A stretch of DNA of 64,000 nucleotides from Parapristionchus giblindavisi (Eukaryota; Nematoda; Chromadorea; Rhabditida; Diplogasteridae). The stretch is from positions 682,001-746,000 of the forward strand of contig CALSFV010000214.1 in assembly GCA_943737045.1 (NCBI GenBank), read 5' to 3'. Positions within the stretch are counted from its first letter, which is position 1, and every line of letters starts with the position of its first letter. This document shows, piece after piece, positions 45,901-55,600 of the stretch. Below the pieces are notes generated by a model, which did no database searches, was not told the origin of the DNA, and saw only the letters and a list, made by a program, of their open reading frames with translations. Position numbers and translations under genes: made by a program.

Positions 45901-47557
45901 TTCAAAAAGCAAAACGATTGTAGTCAAAAGTATGAAATAAATAAATGTGGCAACAGATAGTGACTATTTTGTAGACAGACAAGAAAACTGAGGATGATAC
46001 ATGTCAGAACACTTTAGTTCAGCCTCTGTAATAGCGAGGCAACAATGAATGGCTAATCACGTTTTCCAACTTATAAAGAGGGCGAGGCGGATGCCAGGCG
46101 GGTTTGGTGGGCTGCATTAGAGAGGGTGTGCGTGCGAGATGGCATCAAATGATTCTCTCTGTCACACTCTCCGCCGCGTCACCAAACCCGTCTGAGGTGC
46201 GCCGCTTTGACTACACTCACAGCGAAATGACTTAGATAGTGAATGTCTCACTAGATTGTCTCGGAAAAAATTGGCTCATCATTGCGGTGTGTCTCACATG
46301 TGAGACAGTTGATGACTCAAAGCAGTTATGAGACAATCAGTGTCTCATGGTGTCTGGCTAATGAGACAAGAGTTGCGCGCCTCCCTCTCGTATAGTCATT
46401 TAGTTCTGTTCTGGGTTACTTCATGTCTAAGTAGCGCAGTGGTAAGGTGCTTGGCTAGTGTGCGGTATTATGGTTCCACGGCAGTTCGGTACCCTCTCAG
46501 TGCAAAGTCTTTTGCTACTCTCAAAAGAGTATGTGAGTCTCTCAAATATGAGACACCAATTGTCTCATTGCTCTCTACCCTCGCTCAAGGCCTTAGCCAC
46601 TCCAATTGTCTCATATGTGAGTCACTCAATCGCGAATCAAGCTTACTTCGTCACTGAGTGTCTCATATATGAGACAGTTCGCTGTGAGTGTAATGAACTA
46701 TCGTCTCATTATTATGAGGATGTGAAAATGCACCAAAAAATGGAATGACTAGAGAAATGTGCTTCTTTCTATTCAGACAATAAAAAATATTCGTTTTGAT
46801 GTCAATAAGAAGGCAAGAATCGATTGACATCAAAAAGAAGATTTTTTGTTGTCTGACTAGAAAGAAGCACATTTCTCTGGTCATGACTTGTATCATCCTC
46901 ATTTTTCTTGTCTGTCAACAGTTCATTCATTAATTGCAACCACTAATATTTATTAGACACATTGACAACAATCTGTATTAAATTTGATGTCTGACTGCAA
47001 TTGGGTGCGATAAAGTTGTCAATCCTTGTCACGCACCTGCAAAAAGCACAAGTTTGCCACAATTTATTGTTTACATCACCCTATATGAACTCAGCAGCAT
47101 TCACACCGCGATATATCGAAGTGGTTTTCAATAGGCGTAAAAAGGTTTAAAAAAAGGTAAAAAACGAATAAATATAATCTAAATGGTCACACGAAGTCCT
47201 AGACCAGCGATAATTCAAGGTCAATCCGGAGGGATTAATCTCTTATTCGGACCTACTTTACCGCGTGACCTTACAACAAACAACTAATAACGCGATCTTG
47301 TAGTCACTGACTATTCCCCTTTCTTGGAAGATACTGTGTTTATTTCCATGCACTCACGTTATCAGTGCATAGTTGTTTGCAGTCATTGAATAAGTCTTGA
47401 GAATTGATGGAAATCACCGAACGAACTTGTCGATCTACGATTTCTTCATAACAAACTTCTGCACTCGAAGATGATGCAATCTTAAATATCGATGGATTAG
47501 AAATATTCTAGCGATATTCCTTACCACCATCAATAGTGGGCACAAAACTAGAGACAT
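42903..47557 (-). CDS. Secreted PAN_3/CW-like domain protein
   Basis: Seven exons in phase give 270 residues: 47557-47525, 47480-47358, 45512-45332, 45030-44900, 44834-44772, 43377-43344, 43150-42903. The ATG sits behind a CTTCCAG acceptor and starts a signal peptide (MSLVLCPLLMVIASSSSA). Residues about 21-100 resemble the nematode PAN_3/CW fold: VCYEEIVDRQVRS, FNDCKQLCTDNDNCEAFVYS, KKRCGILGG, with cysteine spacing C-x3-C-x5-C as in that family. A Thr/Ser-rich linker (MTSASTTTPLPG) follows. The C-terminal 160 residues contain two related MEED-x-DG/GTY segments and repeated cysteines (YYYMCVYHYY, NTSYTCPTGQ, NFTCIGMKEY), possibly a second cysteine domain. Such proteins are secreted or surface-bound. 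The C-terminus could be extended by splicing at GGAG/GTGAGC. Intron 2 contains a 1.3 kb transposon. Confidence 0.78.
46078..46206. repeat. Hairpin with CGGGTTTGGTG stems
   Basis: GGCGGGTTTGGTG and CACCAAACCCG face each other around a GC-rich loop, immediately left of the 46212-46692 element and inside the 1.29 kb transposon. Confidence 0.65.
46212..46692. repeat. Nested fold-back with repeated GTCTCAT motifs and tRNA-like module
   Basis: Ends TACACTCACAGCGAA and TTCGCTGTGAGTGTA. Inside, GTCTCAT or its complement ATGAGAC occurs about a dozen times, several as palindromes of the type TGTCTCACATGTGAGACA. A tRNA-like segment is at 46424-46500. Nested inside the 1.29 kb transposon, hence younger. 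Confidence 0.8.
46424..46500 (+). repeat. tRNA-like A/B-box segment
   Basis: AAGTAGCGCAGTGGTAAGG is a good A box; the B box GGCAGTTCGGTACCC is weaker. No standard acceptor stem. Confidence 0.55.
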
Positions 47558-48375
47558 CTCTGGAAGAAATTGAAGAATAGCGAATGAAGTTCTGTTTTGA
47601 ATGAGCGACATGGAGACATATCAGGGGTTTCTAATAGCAACAATTCTCCCTAGATTTATGTACATGATTGATTGATTGATTGATTGATGCGTGACATTAA
47701 ATTCTTAGTTAATATCATCATGAATGCAATTGACAACAAAACAACAAAAAGGCTTCAAATTTACAGGAATATTTTATCACATTCTTCCTCGACTACTATC
47801 CTGAAGAAATCATCTTCGTGCTGTCCTGGAATCTCCTCGGCCTCTTTCTACTCATCATCCCCCTCCTCGAATACGCCATCGCCCATCTCCGAGTCCTCCG
47901 ACTCATCCACAACTCTTCCTTCTCCTCCTCGTCGTGTTAAAGTTTGCACGTACTAATAAGTTAAAGTGTATTATCATTTCTGGTTTTCATAATCACAGGA
48001 AAGCATTTCGACAAAAACAAAATCAGCAAAAGAAAACTGGGGCAAGTATGATCGAACTAAAAACCATTTAACAAAATCGATTGCTAATTAAAATATGGAC
48101 CTGGCAATGATGCAGGCGCATTCACCTTGTCATTTCAGGAAATTATTCTGTTGACGACTCGATAATTCCATAGAAAATACATAATTCCATAGAAAGCGCG
48201 TAAAACGAATTCTATAGAAAAAGCGTATTCCGGGAAAACGAATCTGTGCATACGACGACAGCAGAAAAGCACTTTCACAAAAATACATCTTTAATTCAAA
48301 ATAACTGAAGCATATCGTTTTCCTAACAACCAACACGTATAAAATGGGAATGAAAGTGTTTAATCGAATTTCAAC
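47558..48375. other. Divergent intergenic region with fold-back family fragments
   Basis: Bidirectional promoter region for the PAN-like gene (minus) and the protease homologue (plus). 47684-48000 and 48050-48170 are decayed pieces of the fold-back at 22066-23692 (for example GGCTTCAAATT and AACAAAATCGATT). The 90-codon open frame across 47684-47956 belongs to this repeat. Confidence 0.6.
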
Positions 48376-50824
48376 ATGTTTGTTGCTCTTCTTCTGATAT
48401 TGATTAGTACTTCGAATTTCCTGGAAGCTTCAAAGCTGAGGGCTCTCACCCATCTGAATCGAGTACAATACATACTTTGTCAATTCATTAGCGCTTGTCT
48501 CTCATAATACTTATCATCCAGTTGGTTCGTTGGTTCTCATTCATCGGTTCTCATCCGACCCAGAGCCAATTTCTTCAATGACCTTTATCTAGCACATAAC
48601 CATTTGGGAGGGAGTGATTTGTCTGGATGTGCAACTGTTATTACAGTATGATTCAGAAGTGACGGCAGTTGGTTCATTCGTATTCATGATCTCGAGAATG
48701 AATCCTATTGTGGAGGTGCACTGATCAGTCCCATTCATGTGTTGACCGCATCGGAATGTGTCAAATTGTGAGTTATTATAGTACCAGCTGTTTTGAAATT
48801 CTTTGCTCTGACAATGCTCTCTTGTTTTATTTTTATGCGAGAGACCGTTGCCAGAGCTGAGAGTAAAACTATCACGAGTTATGCCTTAAAATAATTAATT
48901 TATCTATTCATTTTTTTTCTCATTAATTTTCTTTATGACCTTCACAGGCCTTACAACCTCACCCTATTCGCGATGCCGATCTCCTCAAAAGTGTTGTATT
49001 ACACATCTAGGAATGAAAGTGTCCAATTGAGAGCTGATTCGAAAATGAACGAAATGATTGCTCATGAACACGCGGTCAAGCATCATGTCATACCGGTTAA
49101 TAAGCAATCGGTGAGATCTATTTTTGTCAACATCGGAAAATATTGGAATTAGATGTTTAAAGGCACACCCCAAGCGAATCTTACTCTACGCTCTATGAAA
49201 CTTGAAGCTCTCCGTTTTTTTCCATATTCTCGCGCATATGTACAAAGAAAGCGAAAAAGCATGGCCAGAGCGGCGAGCTTGGGATGTCATTACATATCCA
49301 TGAGTATTTGCCAAAAAAACTGAAAATTAAAAAAAAAACGCAAATTGAATTTCAGACAAAACTCTCCTTCTACAAGATCGCTATACTCGAACTTGAAACG
49401 CCAATTCTAATCGATAATGTTCCTCCCGTATGTTCAGTAAAACAGTTCAGCAGAAGATCAAAGATCGAAGAATCTAACAAGATCAATGTGTTTACGTTTA
49501 GTAAGTTAGGTGAAAGCCCAAGCGAATTTGAAAATGTTCGCTCTGGCGACGCTCTCTCGCTTTCTTTTTGTACGAGAGAGTGCTGACAGAACGGAGAATA
49601 TGGGAAAGCACTCACAACTATACTCCCGAATGCGTTTTCCTACAGAAAAAAAAAACATAGGAACAGTAAAAAAAAAGAATATTTTCAAATTAAATCAAAT
49701 CATTTATTCTTATGTATAAGAAAGAAAGGGATGGTGTTGGGTTCTTCTTATCACGTTAAACGGGTCAGGAAGACTAGTCTTCTTATGCCATAGTAGTCGG
49801 TCCAGCGTGTGTGTAGTTCCGCCAGCTTGAATTTTTTTTTAATTTTTCAAATCATATAAAACGACACAATTCTTCAGATTTCAATGCGATTCATCACACC
49901 ATAAGCACGATCTACGTTGACGTAAAGTTACATAGTGTTTGTTCTGATTCGTTTTGCGAGCGATTATTCGAGCTTGGAAACTATGATAACAGAGTTAGCA
50001 ATATTTTCATTTTGGAATTTTTATTCCGTGAGCAGGGAAATACACAATCGTCGTCAATACCAGCGGAGGAACCTTCCCTTCATCTTTTATTTTACGTGAT
50101 ATTCAGATCCGAACAGGGACAGTAATGTACAGCGAGAGTGGAGGAAGGGTGTATGCTACAGGAATTGCGATAAACAGTGCAAGTATTATAAATATCATCG
50201 TGTTCTAAAATTCGAAATTTTGAAACTTTCCATGTTATTCTTCACTCATAAAAATTAAAAATATTCAATATGTTAGTACAATACTTCATTGCTAAAGATA
50301 TACAAATCAATTTTTACCTAGTTAGGTAGGAACTTTTCAGACACATGCGCTTGGTCTGCACGCGTATTCCGATCTGATTTGCTACCACACAGGAGTGTGT
50401 CCAAGTTTCACTCATGATGTGATCGAGAAGTGCTACAAGTACAGAAACTACCTATTTGACAGTACGGTTAACACCAATCATATTAACATTATAATTCTCT
50501 CTCTTGGAAATTTGGAAAGTTCGGTTTCTCACACGCGACTATGCATTAATCAATCCGAAGCTCTGCGGACGCATTAAATGTCTTGCAAATGTCTTGCATA
50601 TCGTTTGCCCCTTTCATAAGACAGTCTTAACAATAAGAGGTTTATCTAAAAATTCGCGGATCTCATTTGACCTATGAATAAGTGTAAAGATCATACAAAG
50701 CAGAATTGAATATAAATCAGAAAATTTTCATTGTGTTGTAATGAAAACAATATTTGCAGGCATTAAGCCCGAGTTGTATGACGAATGGGAGAAGCAGCAA
50801 GGGGAACACATCAATAAAGAGTAA
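48376..50824 (+). CDS. Trypsin-like (S1) protease homologue, probably inactive
   Basis: Supported exons: 48376-48462, 48657-48767, 48948-49110, 49356-49500, about 49880-49995, about 50036-50197, 50341-50461, 50760-50824 (stop TAA). A signal peptide starts the protein (MFVALLLILISTSNFLEA). The S1 fold is marked by YCGGALISPIHVLTASECV, FYKIAILELETPILIDNVPP and VC, and YSESGGRVYATGIAI. In active enzymes these are TAAHC, DIALLEL and GDSGGP. Here His is replaced (SEC) and Asp is replaced by Lys (YKIA), while the Ser of the SGG motif remains. It is therefore probably a secreted pseudoprotease. Exon 1 to 2 phase does not close and the joins around exons 5-7 are uncertain, so a small exon may be missing, or the gene may be decaying. 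Introns 2, 3 and 4 carry MITEs. Confidence 0.72.
48782..48892. repeat. Hairpin MITE family 1
   Basis: CCAGCTGTTTTGAAATTCTT to ATCACGAGTTATGCCTTAAA; intron 2 of the protease homologue. Confidence 0.75.
49155..49286. repeat. Hairpin MITE family 1, rearranged
   Basis: Begins with the intact end TTTAAAGGCACACCCCAAGC; the left arm holds CTCTACGCTCT and CTCTCCG twice, and the right arm ends GAGCGGCGAGCTTGGG. Intron 3 of the protease homologue. Confidence 0.75.
49508..49606. repeat. Hairpin MITE family 1
   Basis: GGTGAAAGCCCAAGCGAATT to GACAGAACGGAGAATATGGG, starting 8 bp after the exon 4 donor of the protease homologue. Confidence 0.75.
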
Positions 50825-51348
50825 TGTTTTCAAAATTTGAAAAAAAAAAAAATCAGAGAAAATCATTCTACTTTTAAACGCTTTCTGACCATACATATAT
50901 ATTGAATCAATGCTTGTCCACCGCCAAGCATTGTCATAGCCAGGCCTTGCCAACCTAACCTATCATTGTTCGCCGATTGATCTTTCATACACAACTATTT
51001 TTTTAAATCTTTTTTTAAATTTATTTTCATTTCGCGACTTTTTAATACCGAATAAGCTTTTCAACCAACATTCTGAACAGAATACTTAAAATGTTTAGAC
51101 AACAGAGTTGAAGTTATTACTTTCAGAATGGAATACTACAAAAGCAGAGGGACATCACCCTCGGTTTAACCGTGAATTTCATTTATTCTGTATTTGAATT
51201 CTTTTTTTTTGAAAATAGAGCTCAATTTAATATTTTACACATAATCATCGATGATAAAGATATGGATTTGAGAAATACTTTACTTCTGTATTTAAAACAG
51301 TTATGTTTTTTGTTGCCTTTGCATTTGTTCATCAAACATCATCCCCAT
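50825..51348. other. Intergenic DNA including part of a dispersed repeat
   Basis: 51050-51345 matches 63400-63700 (ACAGAGTTGAAGTTATT, ATCATCGATGATAAAGATAT, TTGCCTTTGCAT). No gene found. Confidence 0.6.
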
Positions 51349-51831
51349 CAGAGATGTTCGTTAATGACAATTTTCGTTAATTCGTTAAGTCGTTAAATTA
51401 ACGAAAAAAAAGTCGTTAATATTTAATTTCCTTAACTTTCGTTAATGCTCAAAGTATGAAATTTTTTTCAAACACGTTTATTTATTAGAACAACATGATC
51501 TTCCGTAAATAGATATATCAATTGTTGTTAAACGAATACAGCTTCAAAAACTGAAAAGAAAGAATTTGGACAAAAAATAGATTTTGCCTAGAAGTGAGGT
51601 GCTAATGTGTAATAAAAATACGCCTCTCCATCATCCAACCGCTCATTTTCATTAACGAAAAAATTAACGAAAAATAGCTTATTTTCGTTAATTCGTTAAT
51701 CGTTAAAATTTAACGAAAAATATCGTTAAAATTAACGATTTTCGTTAATTCGTTAATCGTTAAAATTTAACGAAAAATATCGTTAAAATTAACGATTTTC
51801 GTTAATTCGTTAATCGTTAATACCATCTCTG
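51349..51831. repeat. hAT-like MITE built of GTTAATCG units
   Basis: Ends CAGAGATG and CATCTCTG. The interior is a run of CGTTAATTCGTTAATCG and AACGAAAAATATCG units, three near-identical copies at 51670-51820. The 8-bp flanks ATCCCCAT and ATTACGAT match only partly. It interrupts the dispersed repeat at 51050-51345. Confidence 0.65.
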
Positions 51832-52686
51832 ATTACGATGAGTTATGTGGAAATATAGTTATTCAATGTAGAAAGTGTCGTTTTGTTATGTGATGGTCTG
51901 CACTGTATTTTTACACAATGAAAAAACAATATAGGACAGAGTATTTGAAATTTTTGGCAATTCTTGTCAAGCAAAAAAATGGCAAAATCATTTTCCATTT
52001 CTTCTCGACTTTTTTCTCTTCCCGGTCTTTTGTGCGCACCGCAAAAAAAGTGAAAACACCGAAAAAATGCGAAGAATGATTCTGGCATTTTTTTGCTTGA
52101 CAAGAATTGCAAAAAATTTCAAATACTATGTCCTATATAATGCATGAAATAATCGATGAATAGATTTTCGACAGAATAAATATGTATATATCGTGACCCA
52201 GCGCATGACACAACTGCAAGGGTGGAAAACTGTAGTTTTCTTAACATAAGCGAATATTAATTAAGCACCATTTTCTATCCTTATATTTTATCTTTTGTAT
52301 TTTTTCTTGTTTCCCATTAGAATCGGCATAGTCGATTACGTTGAAAAATGATACAAATATAATTTTACTGCACTTTCGTAATGTTCACGATACGGTCCCT
52401 AATTATACTTCTAAATGAAACAATTGTATTTTTCCTGTCAATATGAATCATTCTTTAATACGGTTTTTTTATGTAATTTGGTATAGCATAAATTCTTGGT
52501 AATGCATCTGATTTAGTTGTCTTGAGATATTAGATTGCGAATGCCATCGAGAGAAACTAACAATAAAATCTAATATGCTTTGATCCAATATGTTTCTTTT
52601 TTTCAGTTAAATCTTTACCATCGATAGAATGGTCCACTTTTGTTAGACATAATTTTCTTCAGTCATATTTATTTTTGTTTCTCTGA
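51832..52686. other. Gene-poor DNA with an inverted repeat
   Basis: 51930-52130 is a fold-back of about 200 bp: ATAGGACAGAGTATTTGAAA at the left is mirrored at the right (TTTCAAATACTATGTCCTAT), with GCAATTCTTGTCAAGCAAAA mirrored inside. No exon found. Confidence 0.6.
51930..52139. repeat. Small fold-back element
   Basis: Arms of about 75 bp, ATAGGACAGAGTATTTGAAA and its complement, with TATA at both flanks. Confidence 0.75.
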
Positions 52687-55600
52687 TCACTGGGCAGGGG
52701 AAGGTGCTGCTGATGCAACAGATGGAGCCTGCTGTAGAGTTTCTTGATTTCCAGCCTGAGCAGACAGAGCCTGCTGTAGAGTTGCTGGATTTCCAGCCGG
52801 AGCAGAAGGAGCCTGCTGTAGAGTTGCTGGATTTCCAGTCGGACCAGATGGTGCCTGCTGTAGAGTTGCTGGATTTCCAGTCGGAGCAGGAGCCTGCTGT
52901 ACAGTTTCTGGATTTCCAGTCGGACCAGTTGGAGACTGCTGTAGAGTTGCTGGATTTCCAGCCGGAGCAGATGGAGCCTGCTGTGGAGTTTCTAGATTTC
53001 CAGTCGGACCACTTGGAGACTGCTCTAGAGTTGCTGGATTTCCAGCCGGAGCAGATGGAGCCTGCAGTGGAGTTTCTAGATTTCCAGCCGGATCAGATGG
53101 AGCCTGGTTTGGAGATTCTGGATTTGCAGCCGCAGCAATTCCTCTCTTCTTAAAAATATTTGCAAAAATAATTTTAAAAAAATAATAAATAAACTAGAAT
53201 TGATCTGTAATATGATCTGGGCCAGAAATCAAAGAAGTGCCAATAATTTGATATACAATAATAATTACATTTTATCCCTACAGCTGATCATTCAAGTTCT
53301 CAATTAAAATAATATTTAATATTAAATAATTATCGTCACCTTTAAGAATATGATGATGCCAAGGACAAGAATGCCAAGAACAAGAATGATTGAAATGGCA
53401 ATCAATATATAAACCAAATACATTCCAACTGGTACGGGCATACGATCACAGATCAGACCTAAATATGTATCATTAAAGGTGCACTGCGAATATATTAATA
53501 TACAAATTGTGACGGAAAAGTATTGCTAAGCTGTGTGCTTCTTCGGTTTCTGGTCACACCCCCTGCCCTTACGCCATCTTTTTTTTAGTAACCGACCCCC
53601 TTCTCGGTTTTGGTTTTGAATTAGCGTTAACCGCTAACCGCATAATGATTGGTAGGAATGATGAAATGGGAAGTCCTCCTTTTTTTTACCATACTCTCTC
53701 ATTCTAATCAAATTTCATTTCCATATCACACCATTCCCCTATAAACGCATTCGATTCCTTCTCTCAGGTTCAGTCCAGAGGTCCCCCTTTTTGAGGAGAG
53801 CTCGGGGTATTTTGCCCACGTGGATATCGTCCTCACAGTGAAAGAGACGAACCCTCCATTCGATTGAAAAGATCGAAATGGGGGGGGGGGGGGTTATGGG
53901 CGGCCAGAAATCGAAGTTCCGTAAGCTATACTACATGAAATACATAATTTCATTGTAGCTACGGCGGCTCAATGATAGTAACTAAGAGGCTCTTGACGGA
54001 GGAAAAAAAGTATCGCAAACTTAGTGATGATAAGCACTAAAATATCTAGGTTCTCCCAGCGCGAAAGTTGTCTACGGTATACCAGGGCGCTCGTCATACG
54101 AACGGACTAGACCTATCATCGAGTTTCCCGATTCGGGAAATATGCCGAGATGGCTTAGTGGATAGAACTGTTGTGTAGCGATCCGAACCTCGTAGGTTCG
54201 AATCCCGCCCGGTGCAGATCAACTTTGCCGATTTTTCGTAATGTGGGATGCTTCAAGGAAAAGTTAAATGTAGTTATTTCTCTTCATTGAACTGCCGTGG
54301 TAGCTGATTGCGTATTGATCGCAAGACGATTAAATTTCTGCATGTTCACGATTTTATGAAATTGGAAACTTCGGCAAATAGTTTATAACCCGCTCTCATT
54401 GTCAGCAGTAATTCCATTGTACCAAGACTTCGCGATACCACGCTCTAACTTTTTCATTAAGTATTGAATGTGCCAGGCGTTAGAGGTTTATATAAACATT
54501 CGCATGTATCTATCGTTAAGTTGCATGATTGATTATCTAAAAATTTAACTAATATTACTGACAAAAGATTCGCAGAGGATTCGCAGAGATCAGAACAAAA
54601 TCAGAAAACAGAGAAAAAAACTAAGGGCATCTCGCTCTTGCAAGAATTCTTGCCATTGCATTGGAAAATTGTCACGTGGATGTCGGCTTTGATTTTTCTA
54701 CGAGTTTTCATTATCAAAAAAACAAGCAACAATGTTCCAATGTTCCCTCTACGATTTCACGGTCTATTCATACTATGGCACAATAGGCAATATATACCCT
54801 TAAAATTGTTCATAATTAGTTCAGTTCAGCCTTTGGTAGGTGCGACTTTCCCACATTCTATATCAGCATTGGGATGTTATTTTAGCTGGGTCGCCATTAG
54901 GGTTCTCCATAAGGGCCATTAGGGTGCTTCTTCTTGCGCGATATTATATAGCTTTAATTCATAAAAATGTTCATAATGATGATTTTATATATCTCAATCC
55001 TTATATCAAATATATTTCGAATCTTAAAAAGTTTGAGGTATATATTATACTTACCATCATGTATATCCCAATACATGCTGATACAGGTTTTTTCCTGGAT
55101 TAAGTCGTCGTACCATCTGAAATACAGCTGAATCGTATATAATACGTTTCTAATCAAGTTCTATGAAACTCTTTGTGATTCGGAAAAGAATACACTCACA
55201 GAAATTTCCCTTAGGGAAGTTTCACAACTGTACTTCCCTTAGGGAATAATTCCCTTATCTACTCAGAATCCCTTATAGGTAAGGGAATTTTTAAAAGGGA
55301 AATATCTCCTTAAAAAATTCCCTTACCTGTAAGGGATTTCAAATTTTTCATTCATATAAGAACGATCAAGCCTGGCTAGATGTATCATCAAGTTTTACGA
55401 GAGTTCAAACATGTCCACATGGCGTAGTGGCAAGAGTATTGAGTACCGATCCGAACCTCGTAGGTTCGATTCCTCGCTGGTGCAAATCAACTTTGTCAAT
55501 TTTTCTTATTGTTTCAATCTATTTTATATCCCTTACCTGTAAGGGAATTTATCCCATGGGCTCCTTAGCCAGGGAATTATTCCCTTACATATAAGGGATT

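Larger units (their letters stand above)
45801..47091. mobile_element. TA-flanked inverted-repeat transposon, 1.29 kb
   Basis: Terminal inverted repeats of about 55 bp begin GGGTGATGTAAACAATAAAT; TA flanks both ends. Sub-terminal inverted blocks (GATGATACATG, TTTTCTTGTCTGTC) are also mirrored. TA duplication indicates Tc1/mariner-type insertion. No transposase frame remains. The interior holds the fold-back at 46212-46692. It sits in intron 2 of the PAN-like gene. Confidence 0.88.

Noticed and set aside
47684..47956. 90-codon plus-strand Ser-rich frame
   Set aside because: The sequence is a decayed copy of the centre of the fold-back at 22810-23040.
52704..53153. 149-codon plus-strand frame with repeated AVELLDFQPEQ
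   Set aside because: The minus strand over the same DNA continues in phase from a membrane-helix exon and gives a Pro/Ala-rich tail, so I take the plus frame as the shadow. Not fully excluded.
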